Below are positions 33,263-44,508 of a stretch of 64,000 nucleotides of DNA, piece by piece. The translations under genes were made by a program, and so were the position numbers. Below the pieces are notes generated by a model. The model did not search any database. It was not told the origin of the DNA and saw nothing but the letters and a program-made list of their open reading frames with translations. Each line of letters opens with the position of its first letter. Within the stretch, counting starts at the first letter, position 1. Source of the DNA: Hygrocybe punicea (lineage: Eukaryota; Basidiomycota; Agaricomycetes; Agaricales; Hygrophoraceae); assembly GCA_963556145.1 (NCBI GenBank), contig OY744462.1, forward strand, positions 1,178,001 through 1,242,000, written 5' to 3'.

Positions 33263-35159
33263 TCAACAATTCGAAGATGAAGTCAATGAACGATTCTGGT
33301 AGTCTCCGTACTCCCAATTGAAGCAATCCTGCATATAAAGCATGGGTGGTGGATGGATCAAATTAGTTTTGGAACACAGCAACATCACGACAAATTCAAG
33401 GGAGGGGGGGATAAAACTCACGACGCAATTCATTCTGCTCCTCTAGCTCCGGCACCTCTCGTCTGGTGCCATCAGCAGCCGGTGGCTCCCACTCCTCATT
33501 CAAAACATTCTCGATAACTTTTACCGAATGGGTGCGGACGTCGACCTTCCAGCCGCGCTTCGTCACGGTATCATACCAAGCGACTTTACCAAGGTGGCAC
33601 CTACGGTAGTCAACAACGTATGGTTATAATGAATGAATGAGTGAGTGAGTGAACGCAATATCTGTCACTACGAACCGAGACTCCATGGCATATCCTGCCA
33701 GGGCGCATGTTGACGTGATGCCGTTACAAGTTCCCATTGCGATGGGATCGGCCGTATGGATAACATGGGTGATGTGGTGCATCGAGGGCTAAACAAGTGG
33801 CATAAGCCAAAAACCGACAAAAGTTGTCAAAACATATATATCATTGGACGGACCGGTGACGGCAGACGAAGGCGCGCAGCTGCGAGCTTCTCGCCCGGTG
33901 CCTGAAACGCAACGACCGGCACCCCAAACGTGACACCAATAAGAGAAGCCAATGATCCCCCCAAGGAGTGACCTGGGAAATCATTCGATAAATGTATGAT
34001 TCGCGCACATGTGAACGACCGCGGACTGACCAGTCATCCAGATAGTTGCATCAGGATATATGTACGAGACGTTATTATATAAATTCTATAATAATAAAAA
34101 AAGGGGGAACGAGAAGTCGGGTCAGTAAACCAAAACTTGGGAACCGTTTTTTCAAATAAAAAAAATATCTGTACAATGCCGACGGGATAGAAGAGACTAT
34201 CTTCGATGAGGGCCTCCTGGACACAACTCTGGTCGCACTTGTATCCTCCAGAGTGACATGTGCAGACAGGGGTCCATGTCGGCCCCACCTTCGCGCAACA
34301 ACAAGAGAAGAGGAGGTTGTCGTTGAGTATATCTTTCTTGATCGTAGGACCACTACCGCCTGCGATCCACCCTGCGGATGTACCCTTGACAGAGACCACG
34401 ACGGTCGAATTATCGTCAGACACAAAAACATGGCCGCGAAATCCGTCAGCGTCAGGTTCCCATCCAAACGGGTAGTCCTAAGAAAAGAAAAGAAAATGTT
34501 TTTAAACGGAAATGACAACGACGACGATAGCGAACCGCGTGCCCAAGTCATACCATTCCTGATGGCCTGTCTCGTAGTATGAATTAAAAGTCATCTTGGC
34601 CAGCTCTAGCAGTGTTTCGCGGCTTTGTACTCGTGGCCCGAGAATTTCAACGCCCTCCCAGAGAAGCTGCTCGCCTTGCACGTTCCTCATGGACCGCAGC
34701 CGTGCACGAGAGAAATCAGAGTACGAGGACGGTCGATGTCTCTAAACTCCGGGCAGTGCGTATGTCTCTGCAGTAAAGGAAGGCGCGATGTCGGAAACAA
34801 GTAGACGAGAACCATTGGAGGCTGCAAGCTGGTGACGCAGCTGAAATCTGAGTGGAGTGGCACCATCATCGAGGAGATTCGGAGGTCCTTTGTTCCACCG
34901 GAGGGAGGCCAGTAACAGACGTAAAGTGGTTTGCAGAAGGAAGAACATTGCTGAGAATGCACCAAGTCGTAGTCAGTGGGAGAAAGCTCTGTAAGTAAAC
35001 TGGATGGCACTCTGGTGACCAGAGTGCCATCCAGTTTACTTACATTGTCCACTAGTAACTTATCAGCCCGACTTCGTCCAACACATCCGTTGAACACCAA
35101 CGACACGCACAAGAGTAAGCCAAGCTCATTGCTGTACTGATGTTTTTTCTTCTTGACAT
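33263..35159 (-). CDS. ATG15: ATG15-type autophagy lipase, possible in-frame stop
   Basis: A membrane-anchored phospholipase delivered to the vacuole, where it breaks down autophagic bodies. Family signatures in order on the minus strand: [102 protein letters not shown], the lipase nucleophile motif GHSLGGS (split by an intron, about 33953-34033), [42 protein letters not shown] and [15 protein letters not shown]. The C-terminus [11 protein letters not shown] ends with a stop at 33263. At least five introns fit GT-AG. A TAG at 34742-34744 lies in frame between LPG-V and [10 protein letters not shown], with no obvious intron to remove it. The start is unresolved: candidate ATGs are at 34948 and 35159, the latter only 8 bp from the upstream gene's stop. 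Confidence 0.85.
34991..35043. repeat. Perfect 26-bp hairpin, 1-nt spacer, near ATG15 5' end
   Basis: Arm GTAAGTAAACTGGATGGCAC followed by TCTGGT is repeated exactly inverted after a single G. On the minus strand it begins GTAAGT and is followed by AG, so the whole hairpin could be one 55-nt intron. Confidence 0.95.
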
Positions 35160-35166
35160 TTGCCGA

Positions 35167-36262
35167 TTAGTGTCTCATGCGGTCGCCGTACTGGGTTAAG
35201 TCATCCAGATTGAGAGGCACGATTTCATGGACGAGAATCTCGCCCTTCAAGAATTTTTGAGGCACGAACAATTTGTCCACCGTCTCCTTCGTCCGCGCCG
35301 CTCGGGAAAGACAACCCTGCTGGATATATTTCGGTGAGGGCTTTCATATTCATCGCAACTTCAGGTCCATCCACTGTAACTGACCTTGGTCCACGAAAAA
35401 CTCGGTGGCATGCACAAGTAAGAGCGGTACTTACGTTGCGATGCTGATGAACTTGGAGATATTAGGGTTATAATCCACGAAGTCTAGGGTAGTTGAAGTT
35501 TTATCTAGGATGAGCTGTAGTTCCTGCCAGTGAGGGTCGGTGACCCGTCCATCGCCTTCGACAAAGTCACAGATGGTCGACGCCCTCGGATGAAAAAGTC
35601 CTGCTGCGTGTGTCTCCTTGGTAATATCGGCCGGTGTAGGCCATTTCGCTGGCTATGTCCGACCATAAGGCGCTACCGAGAATTAGTGGCGGAACAACTC
35701 TTTGATACATCGCAACAGCGTTCGAATCATCGATGTCGAGTGGTTTTTCCAAGATTCGAGGCTTGTCGTGAAATGCGTAACGTATTCTGGGGGTTCGTCT
35801 GACTGTGATCAGAATATTAATAAATGGAGGGCAGGACTACACGCAAATTATATCACACATTATACGCAGAGATTTGAGAAACGTGCAACCTATCAGTTTG
35901 AACAAGGTCTATTTGTCGCGGACCCTCGACTTGTGCTTTGGCTTGGGGCTCAGCAGTTGCAAAATTAAAGACATTAACACGGAGAGTGAGATGGCATCGG
36001 GCCTCTTGCTGGGCAGGCGCAGGAAGTAGATATCATGATCTTGATGTGTGTGAGAGCATCATGGGAAAAACGGGAATGCTCACCTGCATCATCCCCGTTG
36101 GAAATCGAGAAGGTTCTCGCAATCTGAAGTGAGGCGACGGTGTTTGAAGAATTGGAAATAAATAACGGACGTCGGTGGACTTCCTTGCATTGTTGAACCA
36201 GACAGCGGACCGAATGGCACACAGTGAAGAACAGAAAGATAAATTATCTTGGCCTAACAAAG
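35167..36262 (-). CDS. Unresolved host gene, product not recognised
   Basis: The last exon is convincing: a frame with KLFVPQKFLKGEILVHEIVP and LNLDDLTQYGDRMRH ends at a stop at 35167-35169, about 8 bp from a possible ATG15 start. Upstream, WQELQLILDKTS and LDFVDYNPNISKFISIAT (35530-35430) are followed by a donor GTAAGT. Further upstream are DIDDSNAVAMYQRVVPPLILGS-like (35740-35680), SDIASEMAYTGRYYQGD and a possible first part near 36230-36100 with a donor GTGAGC. The exon joins conflict in frame at two places, so there may be missed introns or a frameshift. I cannot name a family. Confidence 0.4.
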
Positions 36263-36597
36263 CAACGTTGTTGAGTTAGGGCTTTGGGTCTCGTCAGTTG
36301 TGAATGTAAGCGACCACCTACCACGTTCAAAGCATGAACAGATTTTTCGCCAGCTCTTTCTGCTTTAGTGTCTTCTGAACCTTGGAGAAGCACAGAATCG
36401 AGGGCGAATTGAGGCAACTCCTAGCGAAGGCGAAGAGAGATAAGATAAGATAAACATGATTGACACACGGTTGTCACGTCACGACCGCACTTCGTCACGC
36501 GTTTCCACTTCACGCGACGAAAATTGGGTATCAAAATCTATTTGAGATCATTCTATTTATCTATGGACGCCAGGCCCTGACAATTTTGTAATCAACA

Positions 36598-37541
36598 TTA
36601 GTTGGAATCGAAGTTGACCCACAGCTCGGGAATCCAGACATTCCGATAATAATTCAGCGACACGATCCTCACATTCTTGTAACTGATATTCCCCTTTTCA
36701 ATGGACCAGGCTTCGTGCCTAGGATGTTGATGTACCGATTTCTGGAGGGGGAATATATCAATGACCCGGCATGGACTCAGGGGGAAGTAGAAAGCGCGTA
36801 CATACGCTTTATTACACGCTTTATTCATGAATAGCACGATCTGGGTGCAAATTTGCCTTGCGAGGACGAGTCGGGTCATGTATCTTCCCGACGCGTCCCG
36901 CACGATCAATTGCTCCGCAGTCTTGGAGCAGTCGAACCCAGGCCACTGTAGGAACGGAAAAAAGCGATATTATATGATGAGAGACGAGCAAAAAAAAATG
37001 AAATGAAATTACGCACATAAAGCGCACACTTGGTTGCCCTCCATCCATGTTGAGCGAATACGAGATCATTCGCGTCATCAAGGACAACCTTGTTGTCGAG
37101 GATATCCTTGAGGTAAGGTCCAGGAATTCCGCACACTGTGAATGTAATTGGGTTATTAAAGCTCGGCTGGCCTAGGTTGTACCGAGGGAGAGGTTTCCAG
37201 ACCGATTCCCTGATAAAAGAAGTAGTGTTGTGGAAAATAGATTTCGGTGGAAGACAGCAGATGGGGCTGGGAGCAGAGTATGGTGGCTCTTGGAATATTT
37301 GATTTGGCTGTGTGATTTGTGGAGGGAGGCTTGGGGAGGAGGGAGAATAGGGAGTATGGACATAGTCTGAATTCCACATGGGCCCGCCGTAGACCTAATA
37401 CGAAGAGTTAATTCGCTTGAGGTGAGTTTCAAAAAGCGTCACACTCACGTCTTGGCCATCGCTGTCATGAGGGGTGAGCATGACCTCTTTAGGAGAGACG
37501 TATAGATAGGGAGTATACTGGGGAGAGGGGTATGTGGTCAT
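36598..37541 (-). CDS. Basidiomycete hypothetical protein, 243 residues
   Basis: Four exons (37541-37449, 37394-37017, 36945-36806, 36718-36598) total 732 nt and join in frame. The N-terminal 90 residues are rich in Pro, Ser and Tyr (MTTYPSPQYTPYLYVSP) and probably unstructured. The C-terminal part has WKPLPRYNLGQPSF, FTVCGIPGPYLKDIL, WPGFDCSKTAEQLIVRDASG, RYMTRLVLARQICTQI and KNVRIVSLNYYRNVWIPELW. The order disordered N-terminus plus compact domain is common to many copies in Agaricomycetes (I believe a DUF family), role unknown. It is divergent from eIF2A with 577 bp between start codons. Confidence 0.7.
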
Positions 37542-38118
37542 TTCTCGAGCGGCGGGGATGAGGGAAGTGTTGGTGAGATGTGAGACGCATTGTTACAGCC
37601 AACTGTAGGGGGTTTAAATATGAAAGGTGAATGGCCAAAGCAACCGCACTGGACCGGCGAAAGTGGAAACTGAGAGAAACAAACGGATCTGCAAACTGTG
37701 GTAACGTCATAACAAGCCCGCTGAGGTTTACGCGTAAACACCGGGTAGGCAGATTTGGACTTGATAGAGACATGGAGTTCACGACCACCCGCGACCCGAC
37801 ATAACCGTCAGAGCATGTTCTTGCGCAACCAGAGGGTATTTCAAGACAGATCCGCGATCTTAAAGCATAGAGAAACCCAGAGTAGAAGATAAATCGGACA
37901 GTGGACGGCCAAGGACTCGGTGCATGGCCCAGGAAGAAAGCAGAGATTTCGTATGAGGAAACACACAACTCTAACGGCTCACGTGCCGTGCTCCCACGTG
38001 ACTGTGTGAGCAGATCCTTCAAGTTTTGGTCGCCCGTTCACCTTGACTTCAGACTCCCATTGTTCGAAGCATTAGTTTGCTTCAGCTCAGCCTCGACCGG
38101 CGCTCAATCTGGTTCGTT
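37542..38118. promoter_or_regulatory. Shared divergent promoter region
   Basis: 577 bp between the minus-strand hypothetical gene and eIF2A. It holds no convincing gene. The minus frame across 37489-38022 is a chance open frame. Confidence 0.4.
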
Positions 38119-40605
38119 ATGGCCACCCAGTTTTCACAGCAATACGCATGTCAGTACCCTTTTTGCACCCAAGTCATTGAAACATTCTTCACCCTCGTCC
38201 TCGCACACTTGGCGATGTGGAGAGCGAGCAAAATACATTTCTCCAACTGATCTCGCTCTTCAACTCGATGAGTTGGCGGCGACCGGTCGTGGCTGTGAAG
38301 GCACAGCCATGTAATATGTCTTTTGTTTGAAATTCATCGCTTTCACCTCTAGACCGTGCACAAAAGGCTCTCGGCCTCGTTGGCGGTACTCCAGATTACA
38401 TTCCTGCTCCCGGGTTCGACCTGCCAGATGTTCCTGCTAGGACCCACCGATACAGCGCTGACGGTCGACTGTACGCTTATGCACTGCCCTCCGTGTAAAC
38501 CACCCGTTCATACCCAAAATCCTATTCAAACCCTAACAATTTTCACATCTGCAGGGTACGGATATTCCAAGCGGAAGGCGCGCAGCTGCTCCAGGAATTG
38601 GCCATTCCAAGCGTCATAGAGCTTGAGTTCTCCCCCCGAGGGACGTATATATCCACGTGGGAACGGCCAGGTATACAGTCTATGTCCTCGTTGCGATTCC
38701 CAACTCCGCTTACACATTGTTTCCAGTAAAGTTGGAGGACGGCGCTCAACACAAAAACCTCCGAATTTTTTCTGCGTCAACTGGCGAAGAACTTGTGTGC
38801 TTCTCACAAAAATCTCAAGAGGGTTGGAACGTCCAATACACCATTTCAGAATCCCACGCCGTCCGACTGGTAGGCCAAGATATTCAGGTATTCCGCCCTG
38901 TGGAGTGGTCGAAAGGTATCGTAGACAAACTCAAGGTTGAGGGTGCCACTAGTGTTTCTTTGAGCCCGGGGTTGAATCCCTCGATTGCTGTGTTCGTGGC
39001 TGAAAAGAAGGTATGTGTATTGTATGTATGCTGGTATTATCATTTACTCCCAACCCAATTTCAGGGCGCTCCGGCTAGCATCAAAATCTTCGGTCTCGTG
39101 ACACTGAACAGCCCTCCTACATGCCAAAAGTCGTTCTACAAAGCCGACCGGTCGCTGATAAAGTGGAACATCCTTGGCACGCAGGTGCTTCTCTTGACAC
39201 AAACCGAGGTCGACAACTCCAACAAGAGCTACTACGGCGAAACGGGTATGTATCTCCTGAGTGCCGCCGGCAATTTTGATTGCCGCGTGGCCCTTGACAA
39301 GGAGGGTCCAATTCACGATTTTGCGTGGAGTCCTAACTCAAAGGAGTTTGGTGTGGTGTACGGATGTAAACATCCCTTCATTCCCTTTTATGCCCACGAA
39401 AAGCTGATCATCGTGAAACTCTAATAGATATGCCCGCCAAGACCATGCTGTTCGACCAGCGCGTGAGAACCCTGCATGACTTTGGCTCCTCTCCTCACAA
39501 TTTCATATCCTTCAACCCTCAAGGACGGCTCATCGCGCTCGCTGGGTTCGGCAACCTCGCCGGTAAAATCGACATCATCGACCGGCGGGTTCTCACCAAG
39601 GTCTGCACTATCGACGCCCCGAACACCTCTCATTGCGAGTGGTCCCCCGACGGGCGGTTCCTTCTCACTGCAACACTCTCACCGCGCTTGCGCGTCGACA
39701 ACGGAATCAAGATCTGGCACTGTTCAGGCCCCCTGATGCACATCCAGCCCGTCGATGAGCTGTACCAGGTATCATGGCGTCCGACGCCGGTCGATGGCGT
39801 GTCGGCCTTTGGACCAAACATGCCGCCGGCACCCGAGCCGAGTGAAAGCGTGCAAAATAATGTAGAGGCGCAGAAGCAGCTGGCACCGACGAAGCCCGCT
39901 GGGGCGTACAGGCCGCCTGGCGCGCGTGGCCTCGCCACGCCGGCGGTGTACAAGAGGGAGGATGAAGGGGGTGCGCCGAGGATTCCTACCAATGGCGCTG
40001 CGACACCGCCTCGCACGTACACCAAAAGCCCGGCGCCTGGGAATGGAGGCAGCCCGAACGGGCACGGGCATGGGCATCATCCGAATGGGAATTCGGGGAG
40101 ACGGCTCGTGCCGGGCGCTGCGCATCTACCTGCTGCTCCGACGGGAGCCGAGGGGGAGAAGAAGAATAACCGGAAGCGCAGGACGGGGAAGGAGTGGAAG
40201 AAAGACGGCGGCGAGGAGGAGAAATCGGGGAAGAGTGAGGCTGGAGTGAGGCTGGAGATTGAAGTTCGGTGTGTCAAAGAAGGGGCGGACGAGAGCGGGG
40301 ATGTTACTGTAAACGGTGTCCCGTGTTTGGCTGATGGGGCATCGATTCCGCCCACACCTGGGGTTGATGGTGCGCTAGATCCAGTCGCGAAGAAGGTTCG
40401 GAATTTAAGCAAGAAGGTAAGGGTGGAATGAAATACTAACAACAAATATGAGCTTGTGACCTGACAACTTTTTTTATTTTGGCAGCTCAAGGCTATTGAG
40501 GAGTTGAAGGAGAAGGCAAAGAGGGGGGAACGGCTCGAGGCAACGCAATTGAAGAAGATGGATGGGGAGGCTGAGATTCGGAAAGAGCTTTCGCTTCTCG
40601 CTTGA
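38119..40605 (+). CDS. eIF2A: Eukaryotic translation initiation factor 2A
   Basis: WD40-type initiation factor that can deliver initiator Met-tRNA to the 40S ribosome for alternative initiation; cytoplasmic. Exons 38119-38149, 38353-38494, 38555-38670, 38727-39010, 39065-39365, 39428-40416 and 40486-40605 sum to 1983 nt (660 residues plus stop) with every junction in frame. Diagnostic segments: QKALGLVGGTPDYIPAPGFD, FSPRGTYISTWERP, YTISESHAVRLVGQ, GATSVSLSPGLNPSIAVFV, YYGETGMYLLSAAGNFDCRV, GPIHDFAWSPNSKEFGVVYG, MPAKTMLFDQRV, GSSPHNFISFNPQGRLIALA, NTSHCEWSPDGRFLLTATLS and VDNGIKIWHCSG. A Pro/Gly/Lys-rich disordered region (about 450-600) and a C-terminal Lys/Glu helix follow, as usual for the family. 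Single-copy, intact, no stops. Confidence 0.97.
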
Positions 40606-41088
40606 GCTTGAGACTTGCTTAGCATTCTATTAGAATTATTGTCGCATGCTTATGCGCACGATATTGAGCGTGGGCAAATTATTGCAAAATTATTGGAACT
40701 TGTTATAATTCTTGCAGCTAGATTTAGTGAGCTGCAAAATTCAATCAACATTTAAATTTCTTTTGTTCACTTGGCAGGAGGCCTGTTTTTGTGGGTTTTG
40801 CAGGTGAAAAATCATAACAAGCTGTCAAAGATTTTGCGAGTGAACAAAAAGCAATATAAAGGATGTATTTTACAGCAGTTTTAGTAATTCATGGCACTAG
40901 CTGCACTTTTTTTCATCAATTGAGAAATGTGGACTTAGTGGAATTGCCAGTGCTGAATTTTGTATCTCATGAGCTACTGCATGTTGAGATGGTTATAGAG
41001 GGAAAGTTGTACTATTCTTTATAGGCTATGTATTCCTGTAATTACATTTGGACAATATTTAGTAGATGGTGAGTTGTGAGTATATATG
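40606..41088. other. Intergenic, AT-rich
   Basis: No gene. Repeated TTATTG, GCAAAATT and CTGCAAAATTC-like motifs at 40660-40760. Confidence 0.4.
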
Positions 41089-41115
41089 AAACAGGTAGTA
41101 AGTAGTACTACTACT
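41089..41115 (+). repeat. 27-bp repeat, inverted copy at 57113-57139
   Basis: Begins AAACAGGTAGTAAGTAGTAC and is the exact reverse complement of 57113-57139. It marks the possible left end of a composite mobile region. Confidence 0.75.
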
Positions 41116-41199
41116 AGGCCACAGGGAGTACTACTTTTACCATACAATGTACAATGTGGGTGCCCACGTGGATAGTCATGTGATCGAGCATGCCCAAAC

Positions 41200-41896
41200 A
41201 AGTCTTGTCGTGCTCTTTTCGATGAGACTGTTCGAGAGAAGATTCAATGAGCAAATGATACTGGAATCCTTCCCAATCATCTCAACTCGGAATCCAAACA
41301 GCTTCATAAGAATCGGCTCCGTAAAGAGAGCAAGATGCATCAAGCATCGGCTCATCGTACAGCAATCACTCAATATGCCAGGGGGACAGGTATCCTAGGA
41401 TTCTACTTCGCCGTGTATGTGCTCACTTATTTGTTACATACAGACACTACCGAATCGAGCAACAACGACCATGATGACTATTTAGATGGAGACGATGACA
41501 CCCTCAGCATCCTTGGCCAGATATTCAATAAGGCCATGACACCACCACCTTACTCACCATCGGGAGATTCTGGACAGCCTGGGCCTTTGGAATTGGGTGC
41601 TGAATCTGGACATGTAGACACTGGCGATGCGAATGTAAACAATGGCAACATGCACATGAACAATGGTGACGCGTCTGCTGAACCAGATCCTGATCTGCCA
41701 GTGGCATCCAATGGTGACGCGTCTCCTGAACCAGATCCAGATCTGCCAGTAGCATCACCTCCAAAGGGGCATGGGCACCAGTATGTTACATGTAGCCTAA
41801 CTCGGTCGCCACTAACCCTTTTTGTGCAGCAAAATCAAGACCAGAGTTGTGTATGCACTGGAGATCAGCCCACCCAAAAGGAGACGTTGTAAATAG
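41200..41896 (+). CDS. Hypothetical transposon-type gene, C-terminal part
   Basis: A basic segment SVKRARCIKHRLIVQQ or, in the alternative frame, MHQASAHRTAITQYARGT is followed by an intron at about 41390-41444 and an acidic region DHDDYLDGDDDTLSILGQIF. A 48-bp coding repeat occurs twice (41662-41709 and 41710-41757), giving NGDAS-EPDPDLPVAS. A last intron (about 41780-41829) joins in frame to KIKTRVVYALEISPPKRRRCK, a probable nuclear-localisation tail, with the stop at 41894-41896. The 5' end is unclear. I think this is the acidic tail of a DNA-transposon protein because of its position inside the inverted 27-bp repeats, but the family is not certain. Confidence 0.4.
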
Positions 41897-41938
41897 TTGT
41901 TACATTTTCCAACTCCGCAACTCCGATTCTGACTCCGT

Positions 41939-42733
41939 TGTAAAGGCGAGGTCGGGGTGGCTGCGGAATAATAATCCTAAGCCTGTGGGGTCAGCGTAGA
42001 AGTGACTAGGAATAGTCTAACAAGCTTCAGTAAGATAATAGGATATAAAGAGTAAGAAGCCGCCGAGTAAACTACTGAAATCTATCGAGACCGATCGAAG
42101 CCGACGAAGCCGACGATGTCGGGTACGGCGGGTCGGGTGTCGGGTGACAAGAAACGTAGAGATAAAGGCGGTAGAACGACGGGGAGGGCGTCGAGGAATC
42201 CGATGAGCAATGTGTGCGATGGAATTTACTGAGAGACTTAATTCTCAGAGAGAGGAAATGGGGGAACTGGTTTCTTATTTTGAGACGGCGCTTGGGCACC
42301 GTTTTTATACTACAAATTTGTGTACCTAGATTCGGACGAGAGTCCTCGGCCGATGAGAGGAGACAAAGGAGAATAAAAATGGGGAAGTAGGAAGAGCGTT
42401 GCGAGGCGACGATGACAGGGAAAATGGGTGGAAGATATAAAAAACCGTAAAAGATGCAATATACTTTACTATATCCCCATAAGGGAGACGCTAGGCGTGA
42501 ATAAGGCAAGTCCGATGTCAGGATCCCAGTCCGATGAGATCTATCTTCGATATTTGAAGTTCCGTGAATTTATGAGATAGACCGACCAGGTACGTGAGCG
42601 GCCGTGCTAGTCGGTATGCATCGGGTTGCGTCGGGTTACGTCGGGTTCGAGCGTAGATTGCTAGAGACGTCGGGTTCGAGCGGATTCGCTAGATATCGAT
42701 GTTACGGCCTCAGAGGGTCGAGGACCCTCTACA
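41939..42733 (-). repeat. 3' LTR of element B
   Basis: 795 bp. ORF3 starts 171 bp beyond it on the plus strand, so an antisense promoter in or near this LTR would be needed to express that gene. Confidence 0.9.
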
Positions 42734-42903
42734 TCTCCTTGGGTCTTCTAATAGAGACCATCCGTGGTCGAGAATATGGGGTCTCCGAATGCGGGTCGCG
42801 AATGTGGCCAATCACGTGAGCGGCCAAACAACGGCAAAGTAAAAAAAAGAAAAATTTTCTCGTTGTTGATCCGACCTTTCCTCTACACCATCACACGTTC
42901 ACA

Positions 42904-44300
42904 ATGTCCCAAGTCTACGACAACTTCCTCGCTTTCGTCGAAAGCATCGAACCCGATGTCCGGGCGGACTACGAAGAGGCCGTCAACGCGGTCACCGTGT
43001 TTCATAGCGACGACCTTGTAACGATGGTGGACGGCAACGAGGGGATGGCCCAACAATGGTTAAGCGGCCGCAAGAAGGCGCTGGTGAGTTTCCTTATTGA
43101 CTACGCGTGTCCTAAGATAGCTCATGCCGTCCCGCCAGCGTGCTTACAATGGAATCGTCGCGGAACTCCGAGCTGGTGGTACGAGGCCAGTAACGCCACC
43201 GTTATGGGCCAACCGCCAATCGTACGCCAACGATGTCGAAGAGTGGCTGAAAGAAGCGGCGGACCGGGAGAGGCAGGAACAGGAAGAAGCCAGACGGCGG
43301 GCGGATGAAGAAGCGGCTACGCGGGAAGAGGAGGCCAGACGGATGGCAGAGGCAAATGCACGAGCGGAGGCGGAGAAAAGGCGAAAGGCGGCAGAGGAAA
43401 GGCGGGAGCGGCTTAGAATAGAACAACACGAGCAGCACTGGCATCAAGAAGCGGACCGGGTTGAAAGGGATGGAGCCGCGTATCGGCGGCGGCTCAGCGA
43501 AGAACGGCGAGCTGAAGCAAACGCATCGGTCGCGGGTGAACCAAGGACTGAGTCGATTCCGGAGGGCGAAGCCGCAGTTGAGCCAGAGGAAGGCCCCGTC
43601 GACCCGGCACCAGAGACACCGGCCGATGTAGAAGACGTAGATACGCCGGGCGTAGAGACCGGAGACCTGGCTGGTACGACGGTGAGTTCATGTGTCGGTT
43701 CCTTTGTTCTTCAGTCACTGATCCTGGTAATAGTTCACCGGGCCGTTTCCCCTACAACCCTGCACCAACTGCGTCAAGGCGCAAGAGGCGTGTTGAGGCG
43801 TCACGGGCTACGTGTGCGAACGATGCCGGAGGCTGAAGAAGAGATGTACTAACGCTACACACCGGACGGGCGGGGGTCGGCGCAAGGTGGATACCGGAAA
43901 GGGCAAAGAGGTCGCGGTCGGCACGAGGAAGCCGTTGTCATTCACGACAAAGCCCATCCGCAGTAGGCCTGCCCGGGCCTCAACGAGCAAACCGCGGGTC
44001 GAGGACGTGGAGTCGGTCGAGGACGATGACGAAGACGAGGAGGAGTCGGAGGAAGAGCGGCCGACGAAAAGGCTTAGGACGGCCTCGGCAGCGAACCCGT
44101 TCGTTTTGACGATGGAGAATTACGAGCAAGTGTCGGCGCGGCTAGCGGTCCTTATGGAGGAGCTGGGAGCCCTGGGCACCAACGTCAACTGTCACCTCGT
44201 CCACTTCGGTCAAGAGTTCCAGCGGCTTCGCGTCGATCTCGAACGGTCGACCTCAAGGTTGGCGATGTTGAAGCGGGATTACGAGACCGGCCGCCTGTAA
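42904..44300 (+). CDS. ORF3 of element B: antisense coiled-coil and paired-cysteine protein
   Basis: Unknown function; not a shadow, because pol ends at 44509 and nothing is coded opposite it. Exons 42904-43083, 43139-43681 and 43734-44300 join at phase 0 and give 429 residues plus stop if one TGA is ignored. Residues 1-60 form a compact start (MSQVYDNFLAFVES, AQQWLSGRKKAL). From about 61 come RAYNGIVAELRAG, VEEWL and a long Glu/Arg/Ala coiled coil (about 100-190), then a Pro/Glu-rich linker. Exon 3 has CTNCVKAQEAC and CERCRRLKKRC, two CX2CX6C clusters like those seen in many mushroom proteins, separated by the TGA at 43794-43796. A basic region, an acidic run EDDDEDEEESEEE and a C-terminal amphipathic helix follow. 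It may bind nucleic acid and oligomerise. ORF3 and pol converge on AT-rich DNA at 44300-44370 that may end both transcripts. Confidence 0.75.
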
Positions 44301-44508
44301 AATATATATATAAAATAACGAGCCCATTGTATATATAAAAAAAATATATCGTGTACATAAAAGACGTGTCAGCTTGTTCACCCAGCTAAGGAAAGCCGAT
44401 CGGCTCCCGAAGACATAGGACTATTCGCATCATTCGTCATATCGTTGGAAAACTAAGAGGAACTAAATAAAATGGGGGTATAACGTGGACAGAATATAAA
44501 TGAAATGC

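Noticed and set aside
34253..34582. Plus-strand frames across ATG15
   Set aside because: Shadows of the conserved minus-strand exons.
37489..38022. 177-codon minus frame between the hypothetical gene and eIF2A
   Set aside because: Lies in the divergent promoter region and overlaps the true first exon in another frame; no recognisable segment.
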